The notes beneath the pieces are model-generated. The model saw only the letters and a program-made list of their open reading frames with translations, was not told the origin of the DNA and searched no databases. Both the position numbers and the translations under genes were made by a program. A stretch of 64,000 nucleotides of DNA from an uncultured Clostridia bacterium. GTDB taxonomy: Bacteria > Bacillota > Clostridia > Christensenellales > Pumilibacteraceae. Shown here piece by piece: positions 16,254 to 23,141 of this stretch. How positions within the stretch are numbered: the stretch's first letter is position 1; each line of letters opens with the position of its first letter. The stretch covers positions 1-64,000 of the forward strand of contig CAMWMF010000010.1 in NCBI GenBank assembly GCA_947175335.1, written 5' to 3'.

Positions 16254-17846
16254 ATGTACATGTACCAAACGATTAAAGACTATTACAAAAAAGACGCCGA
16301 TTCGCCCGCGCTACTGTACATGGGCAAAACGTTTACCTATGCGCGGTTGTTCGATGAAATAGATAAGGCTGCGCGCAAGCTGGCTTCTTATGTTAAGGAA
16401 GGCGACGTGGCTACTGTGTGTATGCCCAACACGCCCGAGTGCGTGTTTTGCTTTTATGCGCTCAACCGTTTGGGCGTTATTGCGCACATGGTGCATCCGC
16501 TTGCGCCGCTAAACCAAATAAAAAAATTCATGACGGCGGCTAAATCCAAGCTGCTCATAACGCTGTCTATCAATTTGGAAAAATACGCACCGCTTACGAG
16601 CGAGTATCCCATTATATCCGTGCACCCCGCGCGCACGCTGGGGCTTGTAAAGCGCAAGCTGTTCGATATAGCGGTCAAGCCGTACAAAGGCGATATGACG
16701 GGAATAACCGATTACGACGCCGTGCCTATGGCGGCGCTTCCGCCCGAGCCTACGCGCGGCTGCCAAACGGCGGGCGTGTACCTTAACAGCGGCGGTACCG
16801 GCGGCGAGCCTAAAATTATAGAGCTGTCCGACGACGCCGTAAACAATTTGGGCAATCGCGGCTTGGAAGCGTTGGGTCTGCCCGAGGGGCGGGGCATGTA
16901 TATGCTTGCCGTCGTGCCTATGTCGCACGGCTACGGACTTACTATGGGTGTGCACACCACGCTCACTTACGGCGCGGTCAGCGTGCTTATGCCCAAGTTC
17001 GACGCCAAGCTGACGGTCAAGCTTATCAAAAAGAACAAAATGCATTTTTTGGTGGGCGTGCCCAATCTTTACCGCGCACTGCTTAAACAAAAGGGATTTA
17101 ACGGCAAGGCGCTGCGCAACATCTATATAGGTTACGTCGGCGGCGATTGCGTTCCGCAGTCGTTGTTGGACGAGTTTAACGACCGTATGAAGGCTGTCGG
17201 CGCAAGTTGTAGGTTATTCGAGGGATACGGACTTACCGAAACAACCAACGTGTGCGTAGTAAACAACTACGACCACAACAGACAAGGAAGCTTGGGTAAG
17301 CCGTTTATCGGACTTACCGCCGCTATTGTCGAGCCCAATATGGACAAGCTTTTGCCCGTCGGCGAAAAGGGCGAAATACTCATTGCGGGCGATACGCTTA
17401 TGCTCGGGTATTTGAACAATCCCAAAGATACCGAGTGCGCATTCGTTACGATAGACGGCGTAAAGTACGTGCGCACCGGCGACTACGGCTATATGGACGA
17501 GGACGGGTATTTGTACTTTGTTCAAAGGCTTAAAAGAATAATAATCATTTCGGGCATAAACGTTTTTCCTCGCGATATCGAGGCTTCTGCCATGGAGCTT
17601 GACGGCGTAACCGGCGCGTGCGCGGTGGAATACAAGGACAAGGGCAAAACCAAAATCGCACTGTATCTTACCGGCACGGCAATACCCGAACAAAAAGTAA
17701 AGGACAAGATAGCCGCCGATTTGTCGCACTACGCAATGCCGACAATCGTCGAGTTTATAGACAAAATACCGCTGACGCCTATAATGAAGGCGGACACGCT
17801 TGCGCTCACCGCGCGAGCTAATAAAACGGCGGAAGGGGGACGATAA
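16254..17846 (+). CDS. AMP-forming acyl-CoA synthetase-like protein
   Basis: This 530-residue adenylating enzyme has the P-loop-like A3 motif in variant form (SGGTGGEPKI, near residue 180), the A5 motif EGYGLTETTNV, the A7 motif YVRTGDYGYMDEDGY, the A8 hinge QRLKRIIIISGINVFP and the catalytic Lys segment PLTPIMKADTLAL near the end. It should activate a carboxylic acid, probably a fatty acid, with ATP and CoA. Substrate is unknown. It starts at ATG 16254 after GGTGGTGG and overlaps the next gene by one base. Confidence 0.85.
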   Translation: MYMYQTIKDYYKKDADSPALLYMGKTFTYARLFDEIDKAARKLASYVKEGDVATVCMPNTPECVFCFYALNRLGVIAHMVHPLAPLNQIKKFMTAAKSKLLITLSINLEKYAPLTSEYPIISVHPARTLGLVKRKLFDIAVKPYKGDMTGITDYDAVPMAALPPEPTRGCQTAGVYLNSGGTGGEPKIIELSDDAVNNLGNRGLEALGLPEGRGMYMLAVVPMSHGYGLTMGVHTTLTYGAVSVLMPKFDAKLTVKLIKKNKMHFLVGVPNLYRALLKQKGFNGKALRNIYIGYVGGDCVPQSLLDEFNDRMKAVGASCRLFEGYGLTETTNVCVVNNYDHNRQGSLGKPFIGLTAAIVEPNMDKLLPVGEKGEILIAGDTLMLGYLNNPKDTECAFVTIDGVKYVRTGDYGYMDEDGYLYFVQRLKRIIIISGINVFPRDIEASAMELDGVTGACAVEYKDKGKTKIALYLTGTAIPEQKVKDKIAADLSHYAMPTIVEFIDKIPLTPIMKADTLALTARANKTAEGGR

Positions 17847-18682
17847 TGCGAGTTACGTTTTTGGGTACGGCCGCCGCCGAAGGTGTGCCCGCAGTGTTTT
17901 GCAACTGTCCCACCTGCCTAAACGCCAAAGCTAAGGGCGGCAAGAATTTGCGCACGCGCAGTCAAATCCTTATAGACGACGACACGCTATTCGACTTTCC
18001 TATGGACACATACATGCATATGCTGCGTTACAATCTGGACTTGTCCAAGGTGGCGCGCGTGTTTATAACGCACAGTCATATGGATCACTGCTATCCGCAG
18101 GAGTTTTGCATGCGCGGCGGACCGTTTGCCAAAAATATGTCGACGGGCAAAGTGGAGGTTTACGGCAACTCTAAGGTGTGCCAAATGTTTAAAAGCGACA
18201 CTGCGCGCGAGATGCGGCCCGAAGTGGAAGTTGGGATTGGCGTAAACGTATTGCGCCCGTACGACGAGGTGGCCTCGGGCGATATGCGCATTATCGCGTT
18301 ACCCGCTTCGCACACGGTGGGCGAGGAGTGTTTGGTGTACTATCTTGAACGCGGTGGTAAAGGTGTGTTGCTGCTAAACGACACGGGCGTGCTCGACTAC
18401 GAGGTGTATAATCGGCTTGCAAAAATGGGCGCAAACGTAAGGCTTGTCGCACTCGACTGCACTTACGGCGCGTTGCGCCACGGCGCGGGGCGACACATGG
18501 GGTTGTACGATATAGTCGACCAAAAGTCGGTTATGGCGCAAGCAGGGGTTATTACGGACGACACGGTGGTAATTGCTACCCATTTGTCGCACAATACCGA
18601 CCTCGATTACGACGGAATTTCCGCGCTCGCGGCAGAGTACGGCATAACGGTCGCATACGACGGAATGATTGTGGATATTTAG
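17846..18682 (+). CDS. Metallo-beta-lactamase-fold hydrolase, PhnP-like
   Basis: This 278-residue protein has the dinuclear-metal motif HSHMDH (76-81), a later SHTVG segment and a C-terminal THLSHN. The N-terminal GTAAAEGVPAVFCNCPTC resembles PhnP-type phosphodiesterases, which carry a structural Cys cluster there. It probably cleaves a phosphodiester, perhaps cyclic. Its start overlaps the stop of the ligase gene (TAATG), so the two are translated together; a shared pathway is an inference. Confidence 0.8.
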   Translation: MRVTFLGTAAAEGVPAVFCNCPTCLNAKAKGGKNLRTRSQILIDDDTLFDFPMDTYMHMLRYNLDLSKVARVFITHSHMDHCYPQEFCMRGGPFAKNMSTGKVEVYGNSKVCQMFKSDTAREMRPEVEVGIGVNVLRPYDEVASGDMRIIALPASHTVGEECLVYYLERGGKGVLLLNDTGVLDYEVYNRLAKMGANVRLVALDCTYGALRHGAGRHMGLYDIVDQKSVMAQAGVITDDTVVIATHLSHNTDLDYDGISALAAEYGITVAYDGMIVDI

Positions 18683-18760
18683 CCGATTGCTGCACATATG
18701 CGCATATGTGAAATGTGAAAAATTCGGGAAAAATCAATCAAAGAAATTTTTAAAAACATC

Positions 18761-18789
18761 TTGATTGTTTATTTATATTGTGATATAAT
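18761..18789 (+). promoter_or_regulatory. Promoter of zinc-ribbon membrane protein
   Basis: TTGATT (18761-18766) and TATAAT (18784-18789) are 17 bp apart. Confidence 0.75.
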
Positions 18790-18821
18790 TACACAAGAGT
18801 TAATTTTTAATGGAGGAAATG

Positions 18822-20591
18822 ATGGCAGAAAGCAAAAAGCCCTCGAGCGGCAAAAAGAAGACTGCGCACGAAACGCGCAACGAAGCCGCCGAAGCACTTC
18901 GCCAAGCCGCGGAACTTATAGCGTCGCTTAATTCCGAAGCTCAGGCGGAGACAACAACCCAAAAGCCTGCGGCCAAGAAGCCTGCGGCAAAAAAGCCCGC
19001 GGCTAAGTCCGGTACAGCTAAGGCTCCGGCAAAAAAGCCGACTACCAAAAAGCCGGCAACCAAGGCGGCGCCTAAGGACGAGGCTGTGGAACAGCCCGCC
19101 GAACCCCAAAAGAAGTTCGGAAACAGGCGTAGCGACTGCCAAAATTGCGGTGCGGAAAACGATAAGTACGCATTGGTTTGCCATGCGTGTGGCGCACAGC
19201 TGCCCCCGTTGCCGGAAGGTATGGTTCCGCCTACGCCCGCAGAGGAAAAGCCGGTAGTGCAAGAACAGCCCGTTGTCGAAGAAAAACCGGCTGTTGAAGA
19301 AAAGCCTATCGTCGAGGAAAATCCTGCGGAAGAGAAACCGGTAGAAGAAAAACCGGCGGAACAGCCCGTTGCGGCGGCCGAGCAGCCCGCGGTCGAGCAA
19401 AAGCCCGCGCCTGCACAGCCCGCCAAAAAGTCAAACGGCTTTTTGGATAAGGTGAGCAACTTTATCAACAACAAGGGTAAGCTGCCGCTGTGGATAGTAG
19501 CCAACGTGTTGTTGCTGTTGAGTTCGATATTCCTTCTTGCCGGTGCGTTCAGTATTCCCGTTGCGCACGGCAAACCGATTACGGGCAACGTGTTCACTTA
19601 TTACGGCAATTCCGAGGCAATCAAAGCGTATTGGCAGGGCACTGCAGGACAGTGGGCAGGCGGCGGTTATGCCATGATGGGCATACTAATGTTCTTCTCG
19701 TTTATCGGTCCTCTTGCGCTTATTGCAAAGAACGTTGTACTGTTTGTCCTTAAAAAGAACAAAGAAGTGCATATGCTCGACGCGATAATCACGTTTGCAT
19801 TCCTTGTAGCTTACCTCGGCGTTGTGGGTATGTACGGCGCTAACGTAACATGGGCGCACGTGCTTTCGCTCATAATGTCGATAATCCTGCTCGCTTACAC
19901 GATTTTCGTCATCTTGCTCGAAAACCGCAGCGGCATGTTCCCGTTCTTCTCGATAGCAAATCTTGTAATGATTTTGCTTTGCATCTTCCTTTTGACCAAT
20001 ACCAAGATTTACAATGCGGCCGGATGCTATGCGGCGTTTGTGGCGGCATTGGACGGCGGAGCCGGCTTTGCGTTCATTATGCTCTTGATCGCGCTTGCCG
20101 CACTCGTGTTGCTTATAGTTATGCAGGTCAAAAAGCTTCCCGGCAAAATCGCTTGGCTATTTGAATTCCTTGTTCCTGCTGTTGCCGGTGTGTTCTCGTT
20201 TATTGCGCTTGTCACCTTTGCGGGCTTGACGCCGAAGGGCGTAAGCATGGGCGGCGGCTTTGTGTTCGGTGCGATACTCACGCTGTTGCTTGCAATCGCC
20301 GACGTAGTTTTCGCGCTCGTACCGCAGCTGCACAAGTTCAACGTAAAGGTTGCCGACAAGGCCGGCAAAGCACCGACGGCAAATGCTCAGCCCGCTACTG
20401 CACCGGTAGAGCAACCCGCTCCCGCCGAGCAGCCCGCTCCCGCGGCTTCGGCACAGCCCGAACAGCCTGCTGCGGCAGAACAGCCCGCGCAGCCAGCCGC
20501 TCCCGCCGATAAGCTTAAATGTCCCGCGTGCGGTATGGAAAACGGTGTAAACGACGTGTTCTGCATGAAGTGCGGTCGCAAACTTAAATAA
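18822..20591 (+). CDS. Membrane protein flanked by two zinc ribbons
   Basis: This 589-residue protein has an unusual layout. An Ala/Lys/Pro-rich stretch with AKKPA repeats (about 50-85) leads to a zinc ribbon (CQNCGAENDKYALVCHACG, near 107-125). A low-complexity VEEKP-type linker follows, then about eight membrane helices (about 220-505), an AEQPA-rich linker and a second ribbon at the very C-terminus (CPACGMENGVNDVFCMKCG). Both ribbons should be cytoplasmic if the helix count is even. ATG 18822 is preferred because GGAGG (18812-18816) stands five bases before it; the ATG at 18810 overlaps that site. I do not recognise a family for the membrane part. Confidence 0.8.
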   Translation: MAESKKPSSGKKKTAHETRNEAAEALRQAAELIASLNSEAQAETTTQKPAAKKPAAKKPAAKSGTAKAPAKKPTTKKPATKAAPKDEAVEQPAEPQKKFGNRRSDCQNCGAENDKYALVCHACGAQLPPLPEGMVPPTPAEEKPVVQEQPVVEEKPAVEEKPIVEENPAEEKPVEEKPAEQPVAAAEQPAVEQKPAPAQPAKKSNGFLDKVSNFINNKGKLPLWIVANVLLLLSSIFLLAGAFSIPVAHGKPITGNVFTYYGNSEAIKAYWQGTAGQWAGGGYAMMGILMFFSFIGPLALIAKNVVLFVLKKNKEVHMLDAIITFAFLVAYLGVVGMYGANVTWAHVLSLIMSIILLAYTIFVILLENRSGMFPFFSIANLVMILLCIFLLTNTKIYNAAGCYAAFVAALDGGAGFAFIMLLIALAALVLLIVMQVKKLPGKIAWLFEFLVPAVAGVFSFIALVTFAGLTPKGVSMGGGFVFGAILTLLLAIADVVFALVPQLHKFNVKVADKAGKAPTANAQPATAPVEQPAPAEQPAPAASAQPEQPAAAEQPAQPAAPADKLKCPACGMENGVNDVFCMKCGRKLK

Positions 20592-20651
20592 ATAATCAAA
20601 CGATAAACGCCACAATAAGGCGTGGCTAATTCCTTTATAGACAAATAAATA

Positions 20652-20873
20652 TCCCACTATACTTGCAAATGAAGTATAGTGGGAATTTTTATACATAATT
20701 ACAATCAAGTGATATCGTTTGCAAAGCAAACGGTGATATTTTGCTATCGCAAAGTGATATTATATTTGCCGTAACTTCGCCAAAGGCGAAATATAACGCT
20801 TTGCATATCACTTGCCGCATTTGCGGCAAATATAACTGCGGTGTATGCGATTGCCTATCGCATACACCGCAAT
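20652..20873 (+). repeat. Structured multi-hairpin repeat, copy 2
   Basis: This matches 7716-7934 through its whole length. The opening hairpin (20652-20664 with 20672-20684, then T5) has compensating base changes relative to copy 1. The GTTTGCAAAGCAAAC hairpin (20717-20731) is identical, and the 13-bp closing stem (20837-20849 with 20859-20871) is kept while its loop is longer. It follows the end of the zinc-ribbon gene, as copy 1 follows the flavodoxin-like gene. Confidence 0.75.
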
Positions 20874-20901
20874 GGGCGGCGTTTTGTGTTCCGTAAAATA
20901 C

Positions 20902-20930
20902 TTGACAATAGTATTTATCAAGTATATACT
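20902..20930 (+). promoter_or_regulatory. Promoter of TM1266-like operon
   Basis: TTGACA (20902-20907) and TATACT (20925-20930) are 17 bp apart, with a leader of about 104 nt before the first gene. Confidence 0.8.
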
Positions 20931-20936
20931 GATACT

Positions 20937-21040
20937 GTCTGAACCGAAAGTGCGCTGACGGTAAAGACGGCGAATATCATGCTTTTTTCGGCATAGCCGT
21001 TTTTTGCGCACCTTTTGTTTTGGGCAAGAGGTGTTTTATT
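20937..21040 (+). promoter_or_regulatory. Leader with a terminator-like hairpin
   Basis: In the leader, ACGGC (20967-20971) pairs with GCCGT (20996-21000) and ATGC (20979-20982) with GCAT (20991-20994); six T follow (21000-21005). This is a weak intrinsic terminator placed before the coding region, so attenuation is possible. I could not match the upstream 30 nt to a known riboswitch class. Confidence 0.35.
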
Positions 21041-21289
21041 ATGGAAAATTCCGATTGCAGAATAGCTTTGATAGGCATAATAGTATCGGACGGCGACGCT
21101 GTGGAAAAGGTGAACGCCGCATTGCACGATTGCGCGGCGTACATTGTCGGGCGTATGGGTTTGCCTATGCGCGAGCGTAAGGTCAATGCAATCACGGTGG
21201 TGCTGGACGCGCCGCTAAACACCATCAACGCGCTTACGGGTAAACTCGGCAAGATAGACGGCGTAAGCGCCAAGGCGTTATTTAGGTAA
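21041..21289 (+). CDS. TM1266-like ferredoxin-fold regulator
   Basis: This 82-residue protein resembles the small ACT-like family typified by TM1266, often labelled a putative iron-only hydrogenase system regulator. Matching features are the opening RIALIGIIV strand, the central VGRMGLPMRER segment and the final LTGKLGKIDGVSAKA. No hydrogenase gene is in the window. The start at ATG 21041 follows AGAGGTG. It is the first gene of a unit with a binding protein and permease, so it may act in sensing whatever they import. Confidence 0.75.
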   Translation: MENSDCRIALIGIIVSDGDAVEKVNAALHDCAAYIVGRMGLPMRERKVNAITVVLDAPLNTINALTGKLGKIDGVSAKALFR

Positions 21290-21312
21290 TAACCTTTTAG
21301 GAGATATATATT

Positions 21313-22305
21313 ATGAAAAAACTCATTTCACTAATGTTGGCGGCGGCAATGTCGTGCGCGCTTGTGCTTCCGCTTACCGCTTGCGGCGGTGATGACGACA
21401 AAGCTACTATTCACGTGTATATGCCGGACGGCGCGCCCGCGATTTCGCTTGCGGCGCTTATGGACGGCGGTTATAGCGGCTTCGATTTTACCGTTGTTCC
21501 GTCCGAAGAGATTGCGGGCGTGGTAAGCGCGCGCACTGCGGATATGGCGATAATGCCCATAGACGCAGCGGCAAAGCTGTACAACAGCGGCACGGATATC
21601 GTTATGCTTTCGGTCAACACGCATGGCAATCTTTACATGGTAGGCAATCAAGAGGACATCGCGCTTGCCGACCTTAAAGGTAAAAAGTTAGGAGTTATCG
21701 GTCAAGGTAGCGTGCCCGACAACGTTTTGCGCATGCTGCTTAAAGACGCCGATATAGACAGTGAAATTTCCGAAAACGAGGTGGAAGGCAAGGTGGCGCT
21801 TACGTATAACGCCGCGCCCACGCTTATCCCGATGTTCAAGCAAGGCAAGCTCGATTATATTTTGCTGGGCGAGCCAGCCGTTACCAACGCGGTAAACGCC
21901 ACCGGCGGCAAGATAGCGATGGATATGCAAGCGCAATGGCAAGCGGCTTTCGACGGAAAGTATCCTCAAGCGTGTTTGGTGGCTAAGAGCAGTCTTGTTA
22001 AGGATAGAAAGAGCGACGTCGATAAATTTTTGGCGGCGGTAAAAAATGCCGACGGCTGGGCGGAGCTTAATCCCGAAAAGGCGCTCAAAGCGGTGAGCGA
22101 TAATATGAAAAAGGGTAATCAGACAACGCTCCAAGCGCTTAATGCCGATATAGTCAAGCGTTGCAACATATCCGCCGTGTCGGCAAGTGACAGCAAGACC
22201 GAGTGCAATGCGTATTTCGAAAAGCTGCACGAGCTTACGGCTTACGGACTGGGTACACCTGTGCTTGCAAAAGTTCCCGACGACAAATTTTACTACAAGG
22301 CGTAA
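21313..22305 (+). CDS. ABC substrate-binding lipoprotein
   Basis: This 330-residue lipoprotein (signal ending LPLTAC, Cys near 24) belongs to the NMT1/SsuA-like group of periplasmic-type binding proteins, judged by IHVYMPDGAPAISLAALM at the start of the mature part and the GVIGQGSVPDN and YILLGEPAVTNA segments. Ligands in this group include sulfonates, nitrate and thiamine precursors, and the exact ligand cannot be told. It precedes its permease by 17 bases. RBS is AGGAGAT before ATG 21313. Confidence 0.82.
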   Translation: MKKLISLMLAAAMSCALVLPLTACGGDDDKATIHVYMPDGAPAISLAALMDGGYSGFDFTVVPSEEIAGVVSARTADMAIMPIDAAAKLYNSGTDIVMLSVNTHGNLYMVGNQEDIALADLKGKKLGVIGQGSVPDNVLRMLLKDADIDSEISENEVEGKVALTYNAAPTLIPMFKQGKLDYILLGEPAVTNAVNATGGKIAMDMQAQWQAAFDGKYPQACLVAKSSLVKDRKSDVDKFLAAVKNADGWAELNPEKALKAVSDNMKKGNQTTLQALNADIVKRCNISAVSASDSKTECNAYFEKLHELTAYGLGTPVLAKVPDDKFYYKA

Positions 22306-22322
22306 TAAAACTGTTATAAACC

Positions 22323-23090
22323 GTGAAACCTGCAAAAAAGACTTTTGTTATTAACGCGCTGTATATCGCCGTTGCCGTCGCGCTTATTTTGTTAGCGTGG
22401 TGGGCGGCGTCGGCGGCGACCGATTCGGAATTTGTGGTGCCGACTATCGACGCCACTTTTTCCGCGTTTAAAAAAGTCTTTGAAAACCCCGAATTTTGGC
22501 ACGGCTTGGTCGGCACGCTGTTGCGCAGTGTTATCGGCTTTGCAGTATCTGTTGCGCTGTTTTTTGTCACATTCTTTTTATCGACGGCGTTTAATGGGTT
22601 TAGGAGGGTAGCGGAGCCCATTATCGGTGCTATGCGTTCGCTTCCCGCCGTGGCAGTCACGCTCATATTAATGCTCGCGGTGGGCGGCAACGTCACGCCT
22701 GTTGTTTTGGGCGTGCTCGTTATTTATCCGATAATGTATTCGACGGCGATATCGCGCACGGCAACGTTGCCCAAAGAGCTAAAAGAAATATGCACACTGT
22801 GCGGCGGCGGGCGGTTTACAATGTTCAAGGCGGTGTATTTGCCTTGCCTGGCGGGCGGACTTCCCGAAAGCCTTGCTACAACATTTTCGTACAATATAAA
22901 GGCGGTTATCGGCGCGGAAATCCTGGCGCAAACGATAAACAGCTTGGGCATGCTTATGAAGCTAAGTCAAGTATATTTGCAGCCCGCTATGCTGGTTGCG
23001 TTTGTGATAGTGGCGGTTGTCGTATCGGTCGCGGCGGAAGCCGTTATACGGCTCGCGTTGAAAATCGCGTTAAGGCGGTTTGCAGACTAA
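22323..23090 (+). CDS. ABC transporter permease, SsuC/TauC type
   Basis: This 255-residue permease has about six membrane helices and an EAA-like loop (ELKEICTLCGGGRFTMFKAVYLP). It matches the BPD_transp_1 family that pairs with NMT1/SsuA-like binding proteins. It starts with GTG 22323 and no good ribosome site is visible, so its translation may rely on the upstream gene. No ABC ATPase follows; the next gene is a P-type ATPase with its own promoter. The transporter must borrow an ATPase encoded elsewhere. Confidence 0.82.
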   Translation: MKPAKKTFVINALYIAVAVALILLAWWAASAATDSEFVVPTIDATFSAFKKVFENPEFWHGLVGTLLRSVIGFAVSVALFFVTFFLSTAFNGFRRVAEPIIGAMRSLPAVAVTLILMLAVGGNVTPVVLGVLVIYPIMYSTAISRTATLPKELKEICTLCGGGRFTMFKAVYLPCLAGGLPESLATTFSYNIKAVIGAEILAQTINSLGMLMKLSQVYLQPAMLVAFVIVAVVVSVAAEAVIRLALKIALRRFAD

Positions 23091-23107
23091 TAGTAAGGCG
23101 TTCATAC

Positions 23108-23135
23108 TTGACAATTAAAAATTATATGATATAAT
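23108..23135 (+). promoter_or_regulatory. Promoter giving a probable leaderless transcript
   Basis: TTGACA (23108-23113) and TATAAT (23130-23135) are 16 bp apart. Six bases separate the -10 box from ATG 23142, and there is no ribosome site. Confidence 0.8.
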
Positions 23136-23141
23136 GTTAGT

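Noticed and set aside
20937-21040. TPP, fluoride or guanidine riboswitch in the leader
   Set aside because: I checked for the conserved cores of these classes and did not find them; only the terminator-like hairpin is supported.
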